Of a stretch of 64,000 bases of DNA, positions 25,062 through 35,502 are shown in pieces. How positions within the stretch are numbered: the first letter of the stretch is position 1; every line of letters begins with the position of its first letter. The notes below the pieces were generated by a model, which was not told the DNA's origin, did no database searches, and saw only the letters and a program-made list of their open reading frames with translations. This stretch comes from Paracoccidioides lutzii Pb01 (Eukaryota > Ascomycota > Eurotiomycetes > Onygenales > Ajellomycetaceae). The position numbers and the translations under genes were made by a program. Location: contig NW_015440967.1 in assembly GCF_000150705.2 (NCBI RefSeq), positions 310,001 to 374,000 on the forward strand, read 5' to 3'.

Positions 25062-26066
25062 GAGACCAACGAGATACATATTGAAGTTCTCTTCGCGCAT
25101 CTTCTTCTCGATTTCATCAAAATTTGCTAGTGGAACTGCCTTTGAGTGTATTTTGATCCCCTAGTGGCACAAATATATTTTCAGCAATTTGGAGAAACCA
25201 AAGATTCATGATACGTAGGATTTACCTCACGGAATTCCACAAGATCTTTTTTCCTTGCTGGCTTTCTTCAAAATTGCCCAAGCTTCTCCAGGAAGCTTAT
25301 GCGGAACATGATGCTTATCAAATCTGCGATTCTGGGTACATTCCATTGTTTTATGTCCTATTTTCCTTCCAAAGCTGATTAGCGTTCCGACCCGTTTGAT
25401 GCGGTAGGTAAGGGGTGTAGATCACCTTCTTGCTTGCAGTTCTTGCAGACGTCCGCCGGTCTATCTGGACATTCAGAGGCAGGATGACCTTCTTTCTCAC
25501 AAAATCGATAGGTGCCCTTAAAAGCACGAGGCCTGGTACATTCCGTTTTGTCATGTCTATGGATATATCAGCACTGAATCGTGATGCCGGACGAAAAATT
25601 TGACTTACCCTTCTTCTCCGCAATTGAAACAAGCACCAGTGACCCTGCGAGGCTCAGTACAATCACGAACAAGATGTCCAAACCGACCACAGCTAAATAT
25701 AGATTGTTATTGGATAGTTATCCCTTTAACTATAAAGGTGGGTTTGATTTACTTGCGACAAGTTCCATCTCTGCCTTCAGCATACTTCTCACCAGCATTA
25801 ATATTGCCTTCTCCATATTCATTTTGGCCCCCCTGAGTTGTTCCAGTCCCCACCGCTACCACCACCGTCGTTCCAGTTGGAATCTGAATCACAGATGTCA
25901 TTTAGTCAGTCCCCCCATCCATTTGGTTCTTTAACGAAAGAAATGAGGTGAATAGGGATACAGTTCTACAATTCAGTGGGGTATTGTAATGGCCTCTCGT
26001 ATGCTTTGCTTAACTCACTGCCGATTGCTACTTACCATTAAAACCTCCCACGCTCCAGCAAGCCAT
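25062..26066 (-). pseudogene. Broken paralogue of fungal CCHC zinc-knuckle nucleic-acid-binding protein
   Basis: Inferred minus-strand exons are 26066-26036, 25883-25753, 25692-25609, 25556-25426, 25357-25226 and 25160-25062. They reproduce the start of a widespread fungal zinc-knuckle protein: a Gly/Asn/Trp-rich leader, then knuckles CRNCGRFGHLVRDC, CFNCGEEGHDKTEC, YRFCEKEGHPASEC and CKNCKQEGHKTMEC. A helical segment follows (AVPLANFDEIEKKMREENF). Three faults are seen. A six-G run in the leader carries one G too many. A six-A run near 25,252 also shifts the frame. The first Cys of knuckle 3 is Tyr. The C-terminal part of the family, with its further knuckles, is not found downstream. A sequencing error could explain the single-base faults but not the Cys loss or truncation. 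Confidence 0.75.
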
Positions 26067-26476
26067 GGTTCCTCGCTTAGCGTAACTTCAAAGACCACCT
26101 ACTGCTGTACCACTATGGGACCGATTAGCATCCAACCCTTCGAGCGTTGGATTTTCTCTAATAGTCTTCTACAAGTGTGTATATGATGAATTGGAATTGG
26201 GTAGTCCGCGCAGAACGAAACCGATCAGGGATGGAAAAATAACTAGCTAGACCTCACCACCTATCTATTTCGTTCTTCGGATTGGGTTCATAAACCCCAA
26301 AATCTCCTTGCTGACGTTTTGTGGTGTTGAAGAAGAACAAAGCAGAGGGATTGAGATGAGGAGTAAGAAGAATAGGAGATATTTTTTATAGTAAGAAAGC
26401 GAAGGAAGAATCAAAAACTGGAGCGCCCCTCATCCTCAATACCAACGTCATGTTTCATATATCAGTTGTATTTTCC
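26067..26476. other. Spacer between two pseudogenes
   Basis: About 400 bp with no supported feature; it holds the upstream region of the broken zinc-knuckle gene. Confidence 0.5.
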
Positions 26477-28304
26477 TCACGAGCTTCCCTTCGCTGCCTC
26501 TATGAACTGCATTATATTGTCCCAGACTCTCTCTCTGTTCTGCAGCCCTTTCAACCGTTTCCAGTTACGCGTGATGCTGCAGAACAGAGCATACCAGTTC
26601 GTCCTATTTCCCGGTAATTTCACAGGTCCCATATCCAACTTGATTTGTCTCTCCGGGTGCTCTGGCCACTCCCACTTTTGGTTCATTTTCAACCCACTCG
26701 TTATAGATCGACGGCATGTCCTCCCTGATAACCTCTCGTATCTGAAGCTCAAGATCGAACTTCTCCATAGCTTCCTGCTCTGCATGAAGATCACGGATCA
26801 CAGCTGTCGTCCAGTAATATGGTGCTGGATCGGCAGACCACGCTTCGTACAGCCAAGGCAGTTCCTTCAGGATAAGTTGATGGCCAGAAAGAGATTGGCA
26901 GATGGGTGAATGCGCGTGATGAGAGGCGAAGATTCGCAATGTCAGGGGAGTTAAGATGTGATATAATTTCCAGGATTATTTCAATGGGTAAGGACAGAAA
27001 GGGGTCTTGGGATGACGCATTGGTGGTCCGCGGCCTTGTTCTGAAGGCGCTGTCGTGGACGCTGAAATTTCCGTCATTGGAGATAGCAGATTCTAGTGTA
27101 GCTTTACATCCAGGAATGAAAACGGAATTTGCAACGAGGTATTCATCACCGATGGCATGTGTCCAGACTTGTTCGGGCCCCTAATAACATTTTGGTGGTA
27201 TTGTATCGGAAAGCTCTTTCGAGCAAGACACGCTTGGTCCCTGATATCGAGTACAGTGTCTATGTCAACGCAACCAAGAATTCGTCGTGAGGCTTGCATA
27301 TATAGCTCAAAACAGGTGGGATGGAATGGGAGTCCAATTTCGTTGAGTTCCTCTTGGGACTGCCATCCGGAAGGTAGGTCATAACTGTGGAACTGAAGAC
27401 GGCGAAGGGCAAAAACAGTAAATTCATCATAGGAATTGCTAACAGCTTCAAGAATAAAATCGCACTCAGGAGAGCTGTCATTGACGTCATGTCGAACAGG
27501 GGCAAACTAGATGAATGTCCCCGTACTTGGCATAAACGCGGCGATGTCCGTAAGATGGCACCTACCTTCACGCTCAAAATCGAGGGTATCTGTTCGAGGT
27601 TCCCATCCTTCCTGTTTTCTATAGATGCATTTGGGCTGTGTGACTGTCTCTCATTTCTTCTACTGCAATGTACTGCCCATGATATACGTTGGGCATCCTG
27701 CAATCAGGGCCATGAATATGTTCGTAAGAATCTGCTTTGTCCTGCGCCTCTCGATTCGTTGTATACATTTTTCTTCCCGTTTGAATACGATTTAATCCTC
27801 AAACGCATACCCAATGGTGTTGATAAGTTCACGAATTCCGCGTCATATTCCTGCACATCTGGGCCTGTGATTTGAATGTCCATTCAGATTCGCAGGCATT
27901 GGCAGGTCCCCCTTCAGATGGATCCTGTTCAGAACCACGGTAATCTTCTTCTCCACTTGCTCCGGAGTCGTACTCCAAAATTTCATCATCAGAATTACTG
28001 TGATATTCGTAATTGGGATCATCTGGCAATATCCTAACACCAGGGGCATCCTCATAGGTCAGCTCCGTTCTGAGATAAAAAATGGCGGTGATCTCAAAAC
28101 CATGCAACACCCCGTTTGAGATGAACACCTTTCTCCAAAAGGGACATTATACATGCTGTCGCTGTCGTGTTGGTCCCCGTCATCGTGGAAGCTGCGTCCG
28201 TTAGTCCAGCCTGATCCATAACCTGTAAATGCTGCGGATTTTGGTTCATCCTTCGTTCTGATGCGAGAAATATTAAAACTAACTCCACAAAGTTGGCCAT
28301 GCAC
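26477..28304 (-). pseudogene. Broken F-box family gene
   Basis: Pieces in shifting minus-strand frames line up with a large fungal F-box family. The start reads LCGVSFNISRIRTKDEP and YGSGWTN, followed by an acidic Asp/Glu/Ser region. Then come VYHGQYIAVEEMRDSHTAQM, LPFHPTCFELYMQASRRI and GDEYLVANSVFIPG. The F-box itself is LPIEIILEIISHLNSPDIAN, and KELPWLYEAW and a C-terminal helix (TNWYALFCSITRNWKRLKG) follow. At least four frame changes (for example after ISFW, after NEPK and in the GPN/EQVW region) and a TAG within the N-terminal half break it. F-box proteins of this type are putative substrate adaptors of SCF ubiquitin ligases. Product loss is likely unless the shifts are sequencing errors. 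Confidence 0.75.
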
Positions 28305-29112
28305 CTATCCAATGATAGTACAAAAGTTAAGATATCAATCAAGAGCCACAACCGAATCCGTTAGGTAACGGGAAGGCTATTTTGAATGATGGCGAAATGA
28401 AGCAATATGGCACACCTCCCAATACCCTAGAACATAGGCAATAAATGTCAGTTAAGCAAATGGCAGATTGTGTTTTCCATAGTTATAATCCTCTTATCCA
28501 TGTTGACTGCTTGGACCCCGAAATTAACTGGTTTAAGCCAATCGAACTCCAAGTCACAATCTGAGATTTTATTCAGATTCGATCTTTTGTGCAGAAGTCG
28601 AAGCACTAGTTAACTTGCAAGTTGGACTTTTCTAGCCTCATTGGTGAATTCCTCTTCTTAGGCATCAGTGGGGAAATGAGAAATTCGACTTCTTGAGTGA
28701 ATTCGAACAGGAATACCACTGACCAGTTACCTACGGTAGGCATAGTTAGTTATAGAAATCTGTTTGTACATGGGAGAGCAAAGCCAACGTTGAAAAGCGA
28801 TAGAAAAGAACGAAAGGAACGCATATTGCTGCGGGTAATATTGAAAGCAACCTGGATATTCTTGAATAACTAACATTTTGATCATTCCACACGGCCCAAC
28901 AGCTAATAACTACATGATTATGAAGGCGAAGCGGTGGGAAGCGGACACGGATGTCCAGTTTATTTAGTTGACTAGTTAACTATCCGAGTGCTGAAAATTT
29001 CACTTGAGCCTGTTGTGCTTCGGACTTTTCTGCGGTTCCATTGCCTCCTTCGCATTTGCATTTTGAATCTACTCCCTGACCCTCTTCATTTGACTCTTTC
29101 TCTCAAGTCGTG

Positions 29113-29143
<31 letters not shown>

Positions 29144-29188
29144 GAAAATATGAGAGAAAAACAGAAATTAAAAATAGAGTACAAGCTA
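28305..29188. other. Gene-poor spacer
   Basis: No gene is seen. An A run of 26 bases lies at 29113-29138, close to the 3' end of the tRNA gene on the other strand; read on the tRNA strand it lies about 50 bp downstream as a T run. TAGTTAAC palindromes occur near 28,605 and 28,971. Confidence 0.45.
29113..29138. repeat. Poly(A) run, 26 bases
   Basis: Uninterrupted A tract in intergenic sequence, about 50 bp beyond the 3' end of the minus-strand tRNA-Gly gene. Confidence 0.85.
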
Positions 29189-29276
29189 TGCATCATCCGT
29201 GAATCGAACACGGGCCTCATCGAAATCCCCAGAAGGTTGATGGCAACGATGAATTCTACCACTAGACCAATGATGC
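29189..29276 (-). tRNA. tRNA-Gly (anticodon GCC) with a 17-nt intron
   Basis: On the minus strand the gene folds into a full cloverleaf. The acceptor arm GCATCAT pairs with ATGATGC, with A as discriminator. The D arm contains TGGTCTAGTGGTAGAA, and the T arm is CCCGTGTTCGATTCACGG. The anticodon stem CATCG/CGATG encloses the loop TTGCCAT with anticodon GCC at 29242-29244. A 17-nt intron (29224-29240) sits after position 37, the canonical place for nuclear tRNA introns. Mature length without CCA is 71 nt. Both internal promoter boxes (A and B) look intact, so the gene should be active. Confidence 0.95.
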
Positions 29277-30173
29277 CTGTTGTGATTTTTGTGAAGTTCC
29301 CACCCTGTCTAATAATGTAGAGGTGCTAGCTATGTTGAGAACATATACAAAAGCAACTTTCGCACATACGCTTAATTTGTTCAATCGCCCCCCGCAAAAG
29401 TGCCCTGATCCAAGGTAAGGTCTGGTCGAGAGCAGCAGGCATTTGGCTGCATCATTTAGATAGATAGAATTAGGAACAGCCTCAGCATGCAGATTAGTCA
29501 CTGGAGAATCTGGAGAATCTACAAATTTGTGCGAGGAAACGCCCCACGGGCACTCCCCAGCTCCAAAACATAATGGCATTGACTTGAGAGAGAGTTAGCC
29601 CTGAGGTCAAAACATAAACTCAGCAGGGATCAAGAGTTGGAATATGGTTGGTTAGTTAGTTATCGTTAGTTAACGGCCCAAAAAGCAAAAGCTGGTTGTG
29701 TGCGAGACCTTTTGTTCCAAATTCCGTGAGGGGTCGCCCACGCATGCGTATATATTCCATGCAACAATACAGCTCAATGTCGGGAGAACAACGACTCCTG
29801 CACCTGGATACCAAGAAATTAGTTATCATTATTAGGCTCGCTGTCAAGTGGCCGCCTGAGGCGGTCCTGGTAACTCCCATTCCCAGGGTCTTAAGTAAGC
29901 CAAGCCGAGGTAGTGGGTGTAGCCGACTCGGAAGCAACTTGTGGACCTTGCCGCACCACTGTAGTATCGAGCATCGACGGAGCTGGCGATGCGTCGAACT
30001 GGCTGATGGCTGGACGCCTGGCCGACTTTGATAATGATGTTGGTGTGAGTAACTATTATATCGGTTCTCCAACCAATGCATTCCTCACTGCACGAACCCG
30101 AGCAGAAGACGTTCTCTAATCCGCGATCATAACCTCCGTCCACTTGAACAAAGCCTTTGCCCATTCAATAGCT
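29277..30173. other. Spacer upstream of enoyl-CoA hydratase gene
   Basis: About 0.9 kb with several overlapping open frames on both strands (for example 29656-30081 minus) but no family features, so I assign none. A TTAGTTAGTTATCGTTAGTTAAC stretch lies near 29,650. Confidence 0.45.
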
Positions 30174-31192
30174 ATGTCGCCGTCTACAACTACTCCTCCT
30201 CCTCCAGTAAGGTTTGTTCTCCTCGATTTTCCTGCTCCTCATGTCCTGCTTGTCACGATAAACCTCGAGAAGCAGATGAACTCTCTGCCGGTCGATGCGG
30301 TATGGGAAATGCATCGAGTCTGGAAATGGTTTGACGATGAGCCCGAGCTGTGAGTTGGAATATCAATGCGTGAATTTTATCATTTTTGAGTGTCCTTCTC
30401 AATTTTCTCTATTCTACGGTAGGCGCGTGGGGATTATCACTGGGGCCGGGAAGAAGGCTTTCTCAGCCGGAATGGATCTAAAAGGTACATAAACTCTGCC
30501 ATAGTTGACTTTTTTTCCCCCCAAACATTACATACATTCAATCCCCTTGCAACGGAAGATATCAAGCTTATCGGCATATCTATCTGGTAGAGCGCCAATC
30601 AATGATAGCATCCGACTCAATCTCCGCCTCACGGCAAAATTCATATCCCTCAACAGGGTTTGCCGGCCTCACTCGGCGAAATGGCAGAAAGCCAATCGTA
30701 GCGGCCTGCAATGGACATGCCCATGGTGGAGGATTCGAAATCATTCTCAACAGTGACATTGTGATTGCGTCGGAAAATGCAGATTTCAGACTTCCAGATG
30801 TTATACGGGGGACAGCCGCGATGGCCGGTGCTTTTCCACGGCTGTGTAGAACGTTTGGTCTCCAAAAGGCAATGTGGCTCGGTTTGACAGCGCATACTCT
30901 GACAGCGCAGGAAGGCCTAGCATGGGGACTTGTCCAAAAGATCGTATCAATTGATGACCTGGTTAAGGAAGCGGTGAATGTTGCGAAACTTATCGCTAGC
31001 ATGAGCCCTGACAGTGTCATAGTCACAAGGGCGGGTATCCGACAGGCATGGGAAACAAGCAGTGTCGAACATGCTACATTTTTGACAGGAGAGGCATACG
31101 CAGCTGACTTGATGGCTGGGGAGAATGCGAAGGAGGGAATGCTTGCATTCAAGGAGAAGAGACTCCCGAAATGGGTACCGTCGAAGCTATAA
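30174..31192 (+). CDS. Enoyl-CoA hydratase/isomerase family protein, peroxisomal
   Basis: Crotonase-fold enzyme acting on an enoyl-CoA, probably in peroxisomal beta-oxidation or branched-acid breakdown. Exons 30174-30349, 30423-30484 and 30567-31192 give 287 residues. Visible motifs are GKKAFSAGMDLK (CoA and oxyanion loop), GRKPIVAACNGHAHGGGFEI (second oxyanion Gly and first catalytic Glu), and FRLPDVIRGTAAMAGAFPRL. In the last, the usual second catalytic Glu (P-E) is Asp (P-D). The C-terminus is SKL, the strongest peroxisomal targeting signal (PTS1). It precedes an acyl-CoA dehydrogenase on the same strand by about 0.5 kb. Exon 3 start was chosen after ATCAAG because it restores frame to the conserved part. 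Exact substrate not determinable. Confidence 0.9.
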
Positions 31193-31717
31193 CGAGCATC
31201 AGAACTACTGTACATAATACGTCATAGATCTCTGTGTATATCCAATACTACCCGTTCAACCCAACCTCATTCAAAGTAATTGGGCATTTTGCTGTAATGT
31301 CCCCCTCATTCATATCCAGATGCAATCTCAGGGGCGGTTTTAAGGTATGTTGCCATCGGATCTCGGCCTAAAACACTCATCCACATCTGAGTGTCTCCGC
31401 AATTCGGCCACCCGGACTCTAGCCATACAAGCAAGGTTTAACAAACAACCCAGCGGCCTAGGTAAACTATTCGCAGGGAACTCTCTTGATTTGGCTATGT
31501 TACCTCGACCAGATCCAGCCGATTGATATAATGTTCCCTGTTTCCCATATTTAAGGCTGATGCTTGCCTGATGAAAAGAATTTAAACCAAAGAATAATAT
31601 GTCCCTTAGATGTCCGCTTGGACAGCTAGGAAAATTTAGTTAATTAATCAATCCCTTTTCATATCCTATTTATCGAACTTTTTCGCCTTTGATCCATAAA
31701 AGACTGAGTGCGGTACG
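31193..31717. other. Spacer and presumed promoter of acyl-CoA dehydrogenase
   Basis: About 0.5 kb between two plus-strand catabolic genes; no feature other than A/T-rich sequence before the start codon was recognised. Confidence 0.5.
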
Positions 31718-33402
31718 ATGGCATCCGCTCCCTTTGGATCAGCTGCACCATACGCAGAGCCCCTCTGGCACTCCCGGCAGATCTCCCCGTACTATAGCGA
31801 GTCGCATAAGAAAGTGCAGGCTTATGTCCGTGACTACGTTGATAACAACCTAAAGCCCTATGCCGAAGAGTATGAGAAGCAAGGGTTCTTGCCGCCGGAG
31901 GTTAGATTCAGTAATAAACCGTACATATCTACATGTGCTGGGCATGATTTTACTGACATGCTGATTGCTCCCTTGCTATCCATTTAGGCGCTAAGGCTCC
32001 ATGCTGAAAAGGGCTTTACAATAATCAAGCCCACAAAGAGGGAGTATATGGGTGGGGTATCCTTGCCGGCAGGCATTGAGCCAGAGGAATGGGACGAGTT
32101 TCATAACCTAATTGTGGTGGATGAGCTGAACAGGTTCGTCTTTTTATATTCACTTGAGTCTTGTTTCAACTCGCTCCATATCTTTATTACAGACCACATG
32201 AAGAATAAACTGGCTAATGAACAACATTTTTCTCTATGGTCATGGGAATAGACTTGGTTATTCGGGAGTAATTTGGGGTCTTTTCGGAGGAAATGGCATT
32301 GGATGTCCCCCAATCATGAATTTCGGGAGCGAGGCGCAAAGACTCGAGTATATGCCCAAAGTCTCTCGTGGGGAGATACGGTTTTGTCTAGGCATTACTG
32401 AGCCTGATGGTATGTATGCAAGTTGCGGTTTACTCAACCTGGAAATATCCATGGAATTTACTAATATCTTTTTCAGCGGGATCCGATGTTGCCAACATCA
32501 AGACCACCGCCAAACGGTCCGGTAATAAGTATATTGTCAATGGGGCTAAAAAGTGGATCACCAACGGCCTGTGGGCAAATTATTGCACAGCTGCTGTCAG
32601 AACAGGCGGACCAGGTCGCAAGGGCATCTCTCTCCTTATCGTCCCATTGGCCGCGAAGGGTGTGACAAGGAGACGAATGGAGAATTCCGGCGTCAACGCC
32701 AGCGGTTCGACGTTCATCGAGTTCGACGACGTGGAAGTCCCGGTGGAGAATCTCATTGGTACAGAAAATCACGGTTTCACATATATCATGTCGAGTAAGT
32801 TAGTTACATTAGTATTTAATCCGCTCTCGCCCCCTTTTCCGGGCCTACCCATTTACCCACGTTTACGAAATTTCAGTATCCAAACTAACCATCTGTAAGA
32901 CTTCAATCCTGAACGACTTAGCATGGCCGCCGCCTGCATTCGCCTGTCCCGCGTATGTGCTGAAGACGCCTACAATTACGCCATTAAGCGCGAAACCTTC
33001 GGCCAACCATTGATAGCGAACCAAATCATTCGCGCCAAATTCAGTAAATTCGGCGAGCTGATTGAACCCTGCCAGGCCTACCTTGAGCAACTCGCGTACA
33101 CACTCCACGTCGCCGCGAAGACAGGCCAGCAGGGTGTCGACGTCGGAGGAATGACTGCTCTATTGAAGGTGATGACCACACGCTGTCTGGAGAAGGTGTG
33201 TCGGGAGGCGCAGCAGGTTATGGGTGGGGCGGGATATAATAAGAGCGGGAAGGGGGCGAGGATTGAGCAGATTAGTCGCGATGTGAGAGTTTTTGTGGTT
33301 GGGGGTGGGAGTCGGGAGATTCTGAGTGATTTGGCGGTTAGGCAGGAGATGAAGAATTTGAATGATTTGCAGCATGCCGCGAAAAAGGGGGCGAAGATTT
33401 GA
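31718..33402 (+). CDS. Acyl-CoA dehydrogenase family protein, probable PTS1
   Basis: FAD enzyme that introduces the 2,3 double bond into an acyl-CoA, supplying substrate for a hydratase such as the neighbour. Exons 31718-31900, 31988-32133, 32252-32409, 32477-32794 and 32900-33402 give 435 residues. Visible are CLGITEPDAGSDVANIKTTA and WITNGLWANYC (FAD-binding middle domain), SGSTFIEFDDVEVPVENLIG, and the C-terminal helical domain with FNPERLSMAAACIRLSRVC, RETFGQPLIANQ and QQVMGGAGYNKSGKG. The usual Y-E-G-T catalytic-base region is VVGGGSREIL, so the base must lie elsewhere, as in several other subfamilies. The protein ends AKI, a PTS1 variant known from Candida trifunctional enzyme, so it may share the peroxisome with the SKL hydratase. 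Substrate class uncertain. Confidence 0.9.
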
Positions 33403-33876
33403 TTGAGGATGAATTAGTGAGCGAATTCGAACCTTCTACTTGATCCAACCTTTTAATTTGGGGTGCCAGAGTCAATTCAACTGTAAGTTGAATATGCTGT
33501 TGAAGCCTAGTAGGAACAAGATAGTGAATATCAATCAATCAAAGAAGTTGTATATATATATAACAACTGCTAGGGAAGAAATATGGTAAATAGAGAAACA
33601 CAAGATAATGCATGCAGGCTCCCTTCAAAATGCCGAACGCCAAAAATAAATAAAACCATTGATCTGAAATTCCCCGTTACCCAGGAAAATATTACATGAT
33701 CAGGAAGTCACGCCAGGGGAATATATGGAAAATACATTATTGAATCAAGTCAGGGTCAACAGGGTCAACGGGCTCCCAGAGCTCTTTTAGTTAGCATTTG
33801 CTGCGAATGGTTGGAAAATCATATGCGATCCTATCAATGTTGGAACATATGAAGTCACCAATACCTATTCACTCTC
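33403..33876. other. Convergent spacer
   Basis: It holds the 3' ends of the acyl-CoA dehydrogenase and TVP23 genes; a short TA run lies near 33,550. Nothing else was recognised. Confidence 0.5.
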
Positions 33877-34748
33877 CTATCGAAAAATCCTCCCTATCAT
33901 CCCGGATGCAAAGTTACTCGCAATCCCGCCGGACAAAGCACTGCTTGCAAAGGTCGACGCCTGGCTGAACCGGTCACATCGTGAGAACGCCACAGTATTC
34001 GTGATCGTAAGAATAAGTGCAATCGCTGGTAAGGGAAAAAAAAAAAGGGGGAAAGTCAGCGGTTCCTCGCCTATCACCAGCAGATACAAAACATGACATC
34101 AGAATGAAATTAAATAACAAATGTCAGTACGACATACCAACTAAACTCAGCCAAATGACACTCTGCAGCCGTATAATGGCAATGATGGCTAGAGAAATCC
34201 ATAGAGCAGGAGTAGCGTACAGACCGAGCCAGAAGAAACGTTTATCTGTAGCATTAATAGTTCGTGTATTTGGGTCTGAGCTTTCGAATACCCAGTGGGA
34301 ATTGCCGTCCGCGGTGTTAACTTCATTCCACCAACGGAGCCCGACAAGGCGGCGGCCGGCAATGTTTTTGAGGTAGTAGAAGTCGGCGGAGAGGAGGAGA
34401 AGGGTTAGGATAAAGACGAGGACACTTTAAGGGAGGGAATTTTTAGCTTTGGGTCCATGGATGATATATGTCGGAGAATGGGACCACTCGTTCGCACGCA
34501 AGAAGAAGCTGGGAGGGGAACGAACAAGCTATTGATAAATAAAAGACCGAAGAGATACATTAATAAACTCCCTATTTTATTAGAAAGTTGGCAAACATTA
34601 GTTCAGTTCTGTAGATTGGAGTAATGGAGGATTTGATAAGAGGTGTGCATGGTAGACACCAACCAATGCGAAAGCCAAGGAAGAATAACAGAGTGACTGG
34701 ATGCGCACTGAGACGCCAGTTTAGTTCTCCGGGGGCACGTTGGTCCAT
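33877..34748 (-). CDS. TVP23: Golgi apparatus membrane protein Tvp23
   Basis: Small multi-spanning Golgi protein found in yeast on Tlg2-containing vesicles and implicated in late-Golgi traffic. Minus-strand exons 34748-34664, 34571-34526, 34424-34138 and 34025-33877 join in frame to 188 residues, the family length. The chain reads LNWRLSAHPVTLLFFLGFRI in helix 1 and LLMYLFGLLFINSFVLVFIL in helix 2. The strongly conserved loop is DFYYLKNIAGRRLVGLRWWN, followed by HWVFESSDPNTR and NATDKRFFWLGLYATPALWI, then TITNTVAFSRCDRFSQAS and the family ending GRIFR. Exon 2 is 46 nt; its donor GTTCGT was chosen because it alone restores the FVLVF helix. It is read away from the CitE-like gene across a shared 0.75-kb upstream region. 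Confidence 0.93.
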
Positions 34749-35502
34749 GGCCAAGGAATTATATGCCAATAAACCACAATTTAAACGGTGTCTATTTTGG
34801 TCGTTGTTGTAACGGGATGGTTTGTTTTCTAAAGGATGAAGCAACGTTGGTGTTAAGCGCGGATTGGAACTAACTAGCCGCCAGCGGTGACCTGCGGCAG
34901 AACATCGCTCAAAATGCGCTCGAAATTGCCTCGGCCTTAGAATGACACTCGGGGAAATTCTTGCAAAATAGAGAGCTCTGTATAATAACAATGACTTTTT
35001 TTTGTTTCACAACCTGAATGCATTCCGGACTGGCCTTCTAACTTGCACTTCATCTGATTGGTAGTCATTTTCACAAAAGTAGAGCAATCTGGTGCTTCTG
35101 AGAGAGTTCATTCAGAGGCATATTTCATCGCTTATCTCTGCTATCCATGATCCCGAACCAAAGTTGAGTTTCAAGTTTCTTTCTTCATCTTAAGTTTTTA
35201 AATGGACGATGTTAAGGGGTTTGAACATTTGAATGCCAGGATCTTGGTGTAGCTGCTGAGAGCTGGTCCGTGCATCCGGCACGCAAGTTAGCCGAGGAGT
35301 CGGAGGGAAGAAGCCGAACTCGACGACAACAGGCACTTGTAGGTTCCGATCTGCGTATGTATGCCTTGCTCTGTGGTGCAAAATGGAGCACTGTGCTTCT
35401 AACATTCTCCAAAGATCAATATAATTTTGACTTTGGCAGCAATTGGATCTTTTCTCAGGAACTGTCATTTGGTTGTGAAAGATATCATCGGACTACATCA
35501 CC
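34749..35502. promoter_or_regulatory. Divergent promoter region, TVP23 and CitE-like gene
   Basis: The 0.75 kb between the two start codons must contain both promoters. I recognised no specific motif. Open frames here (for example 35190-35468 minus) show no family features. Confidence 0.45.

Noticed and set aside
29656..30164. Overlapping frames on both strands upstream of the hydratase
   Set aside because: Mutually overlapping, no domain, and placed in a presumed promoter.
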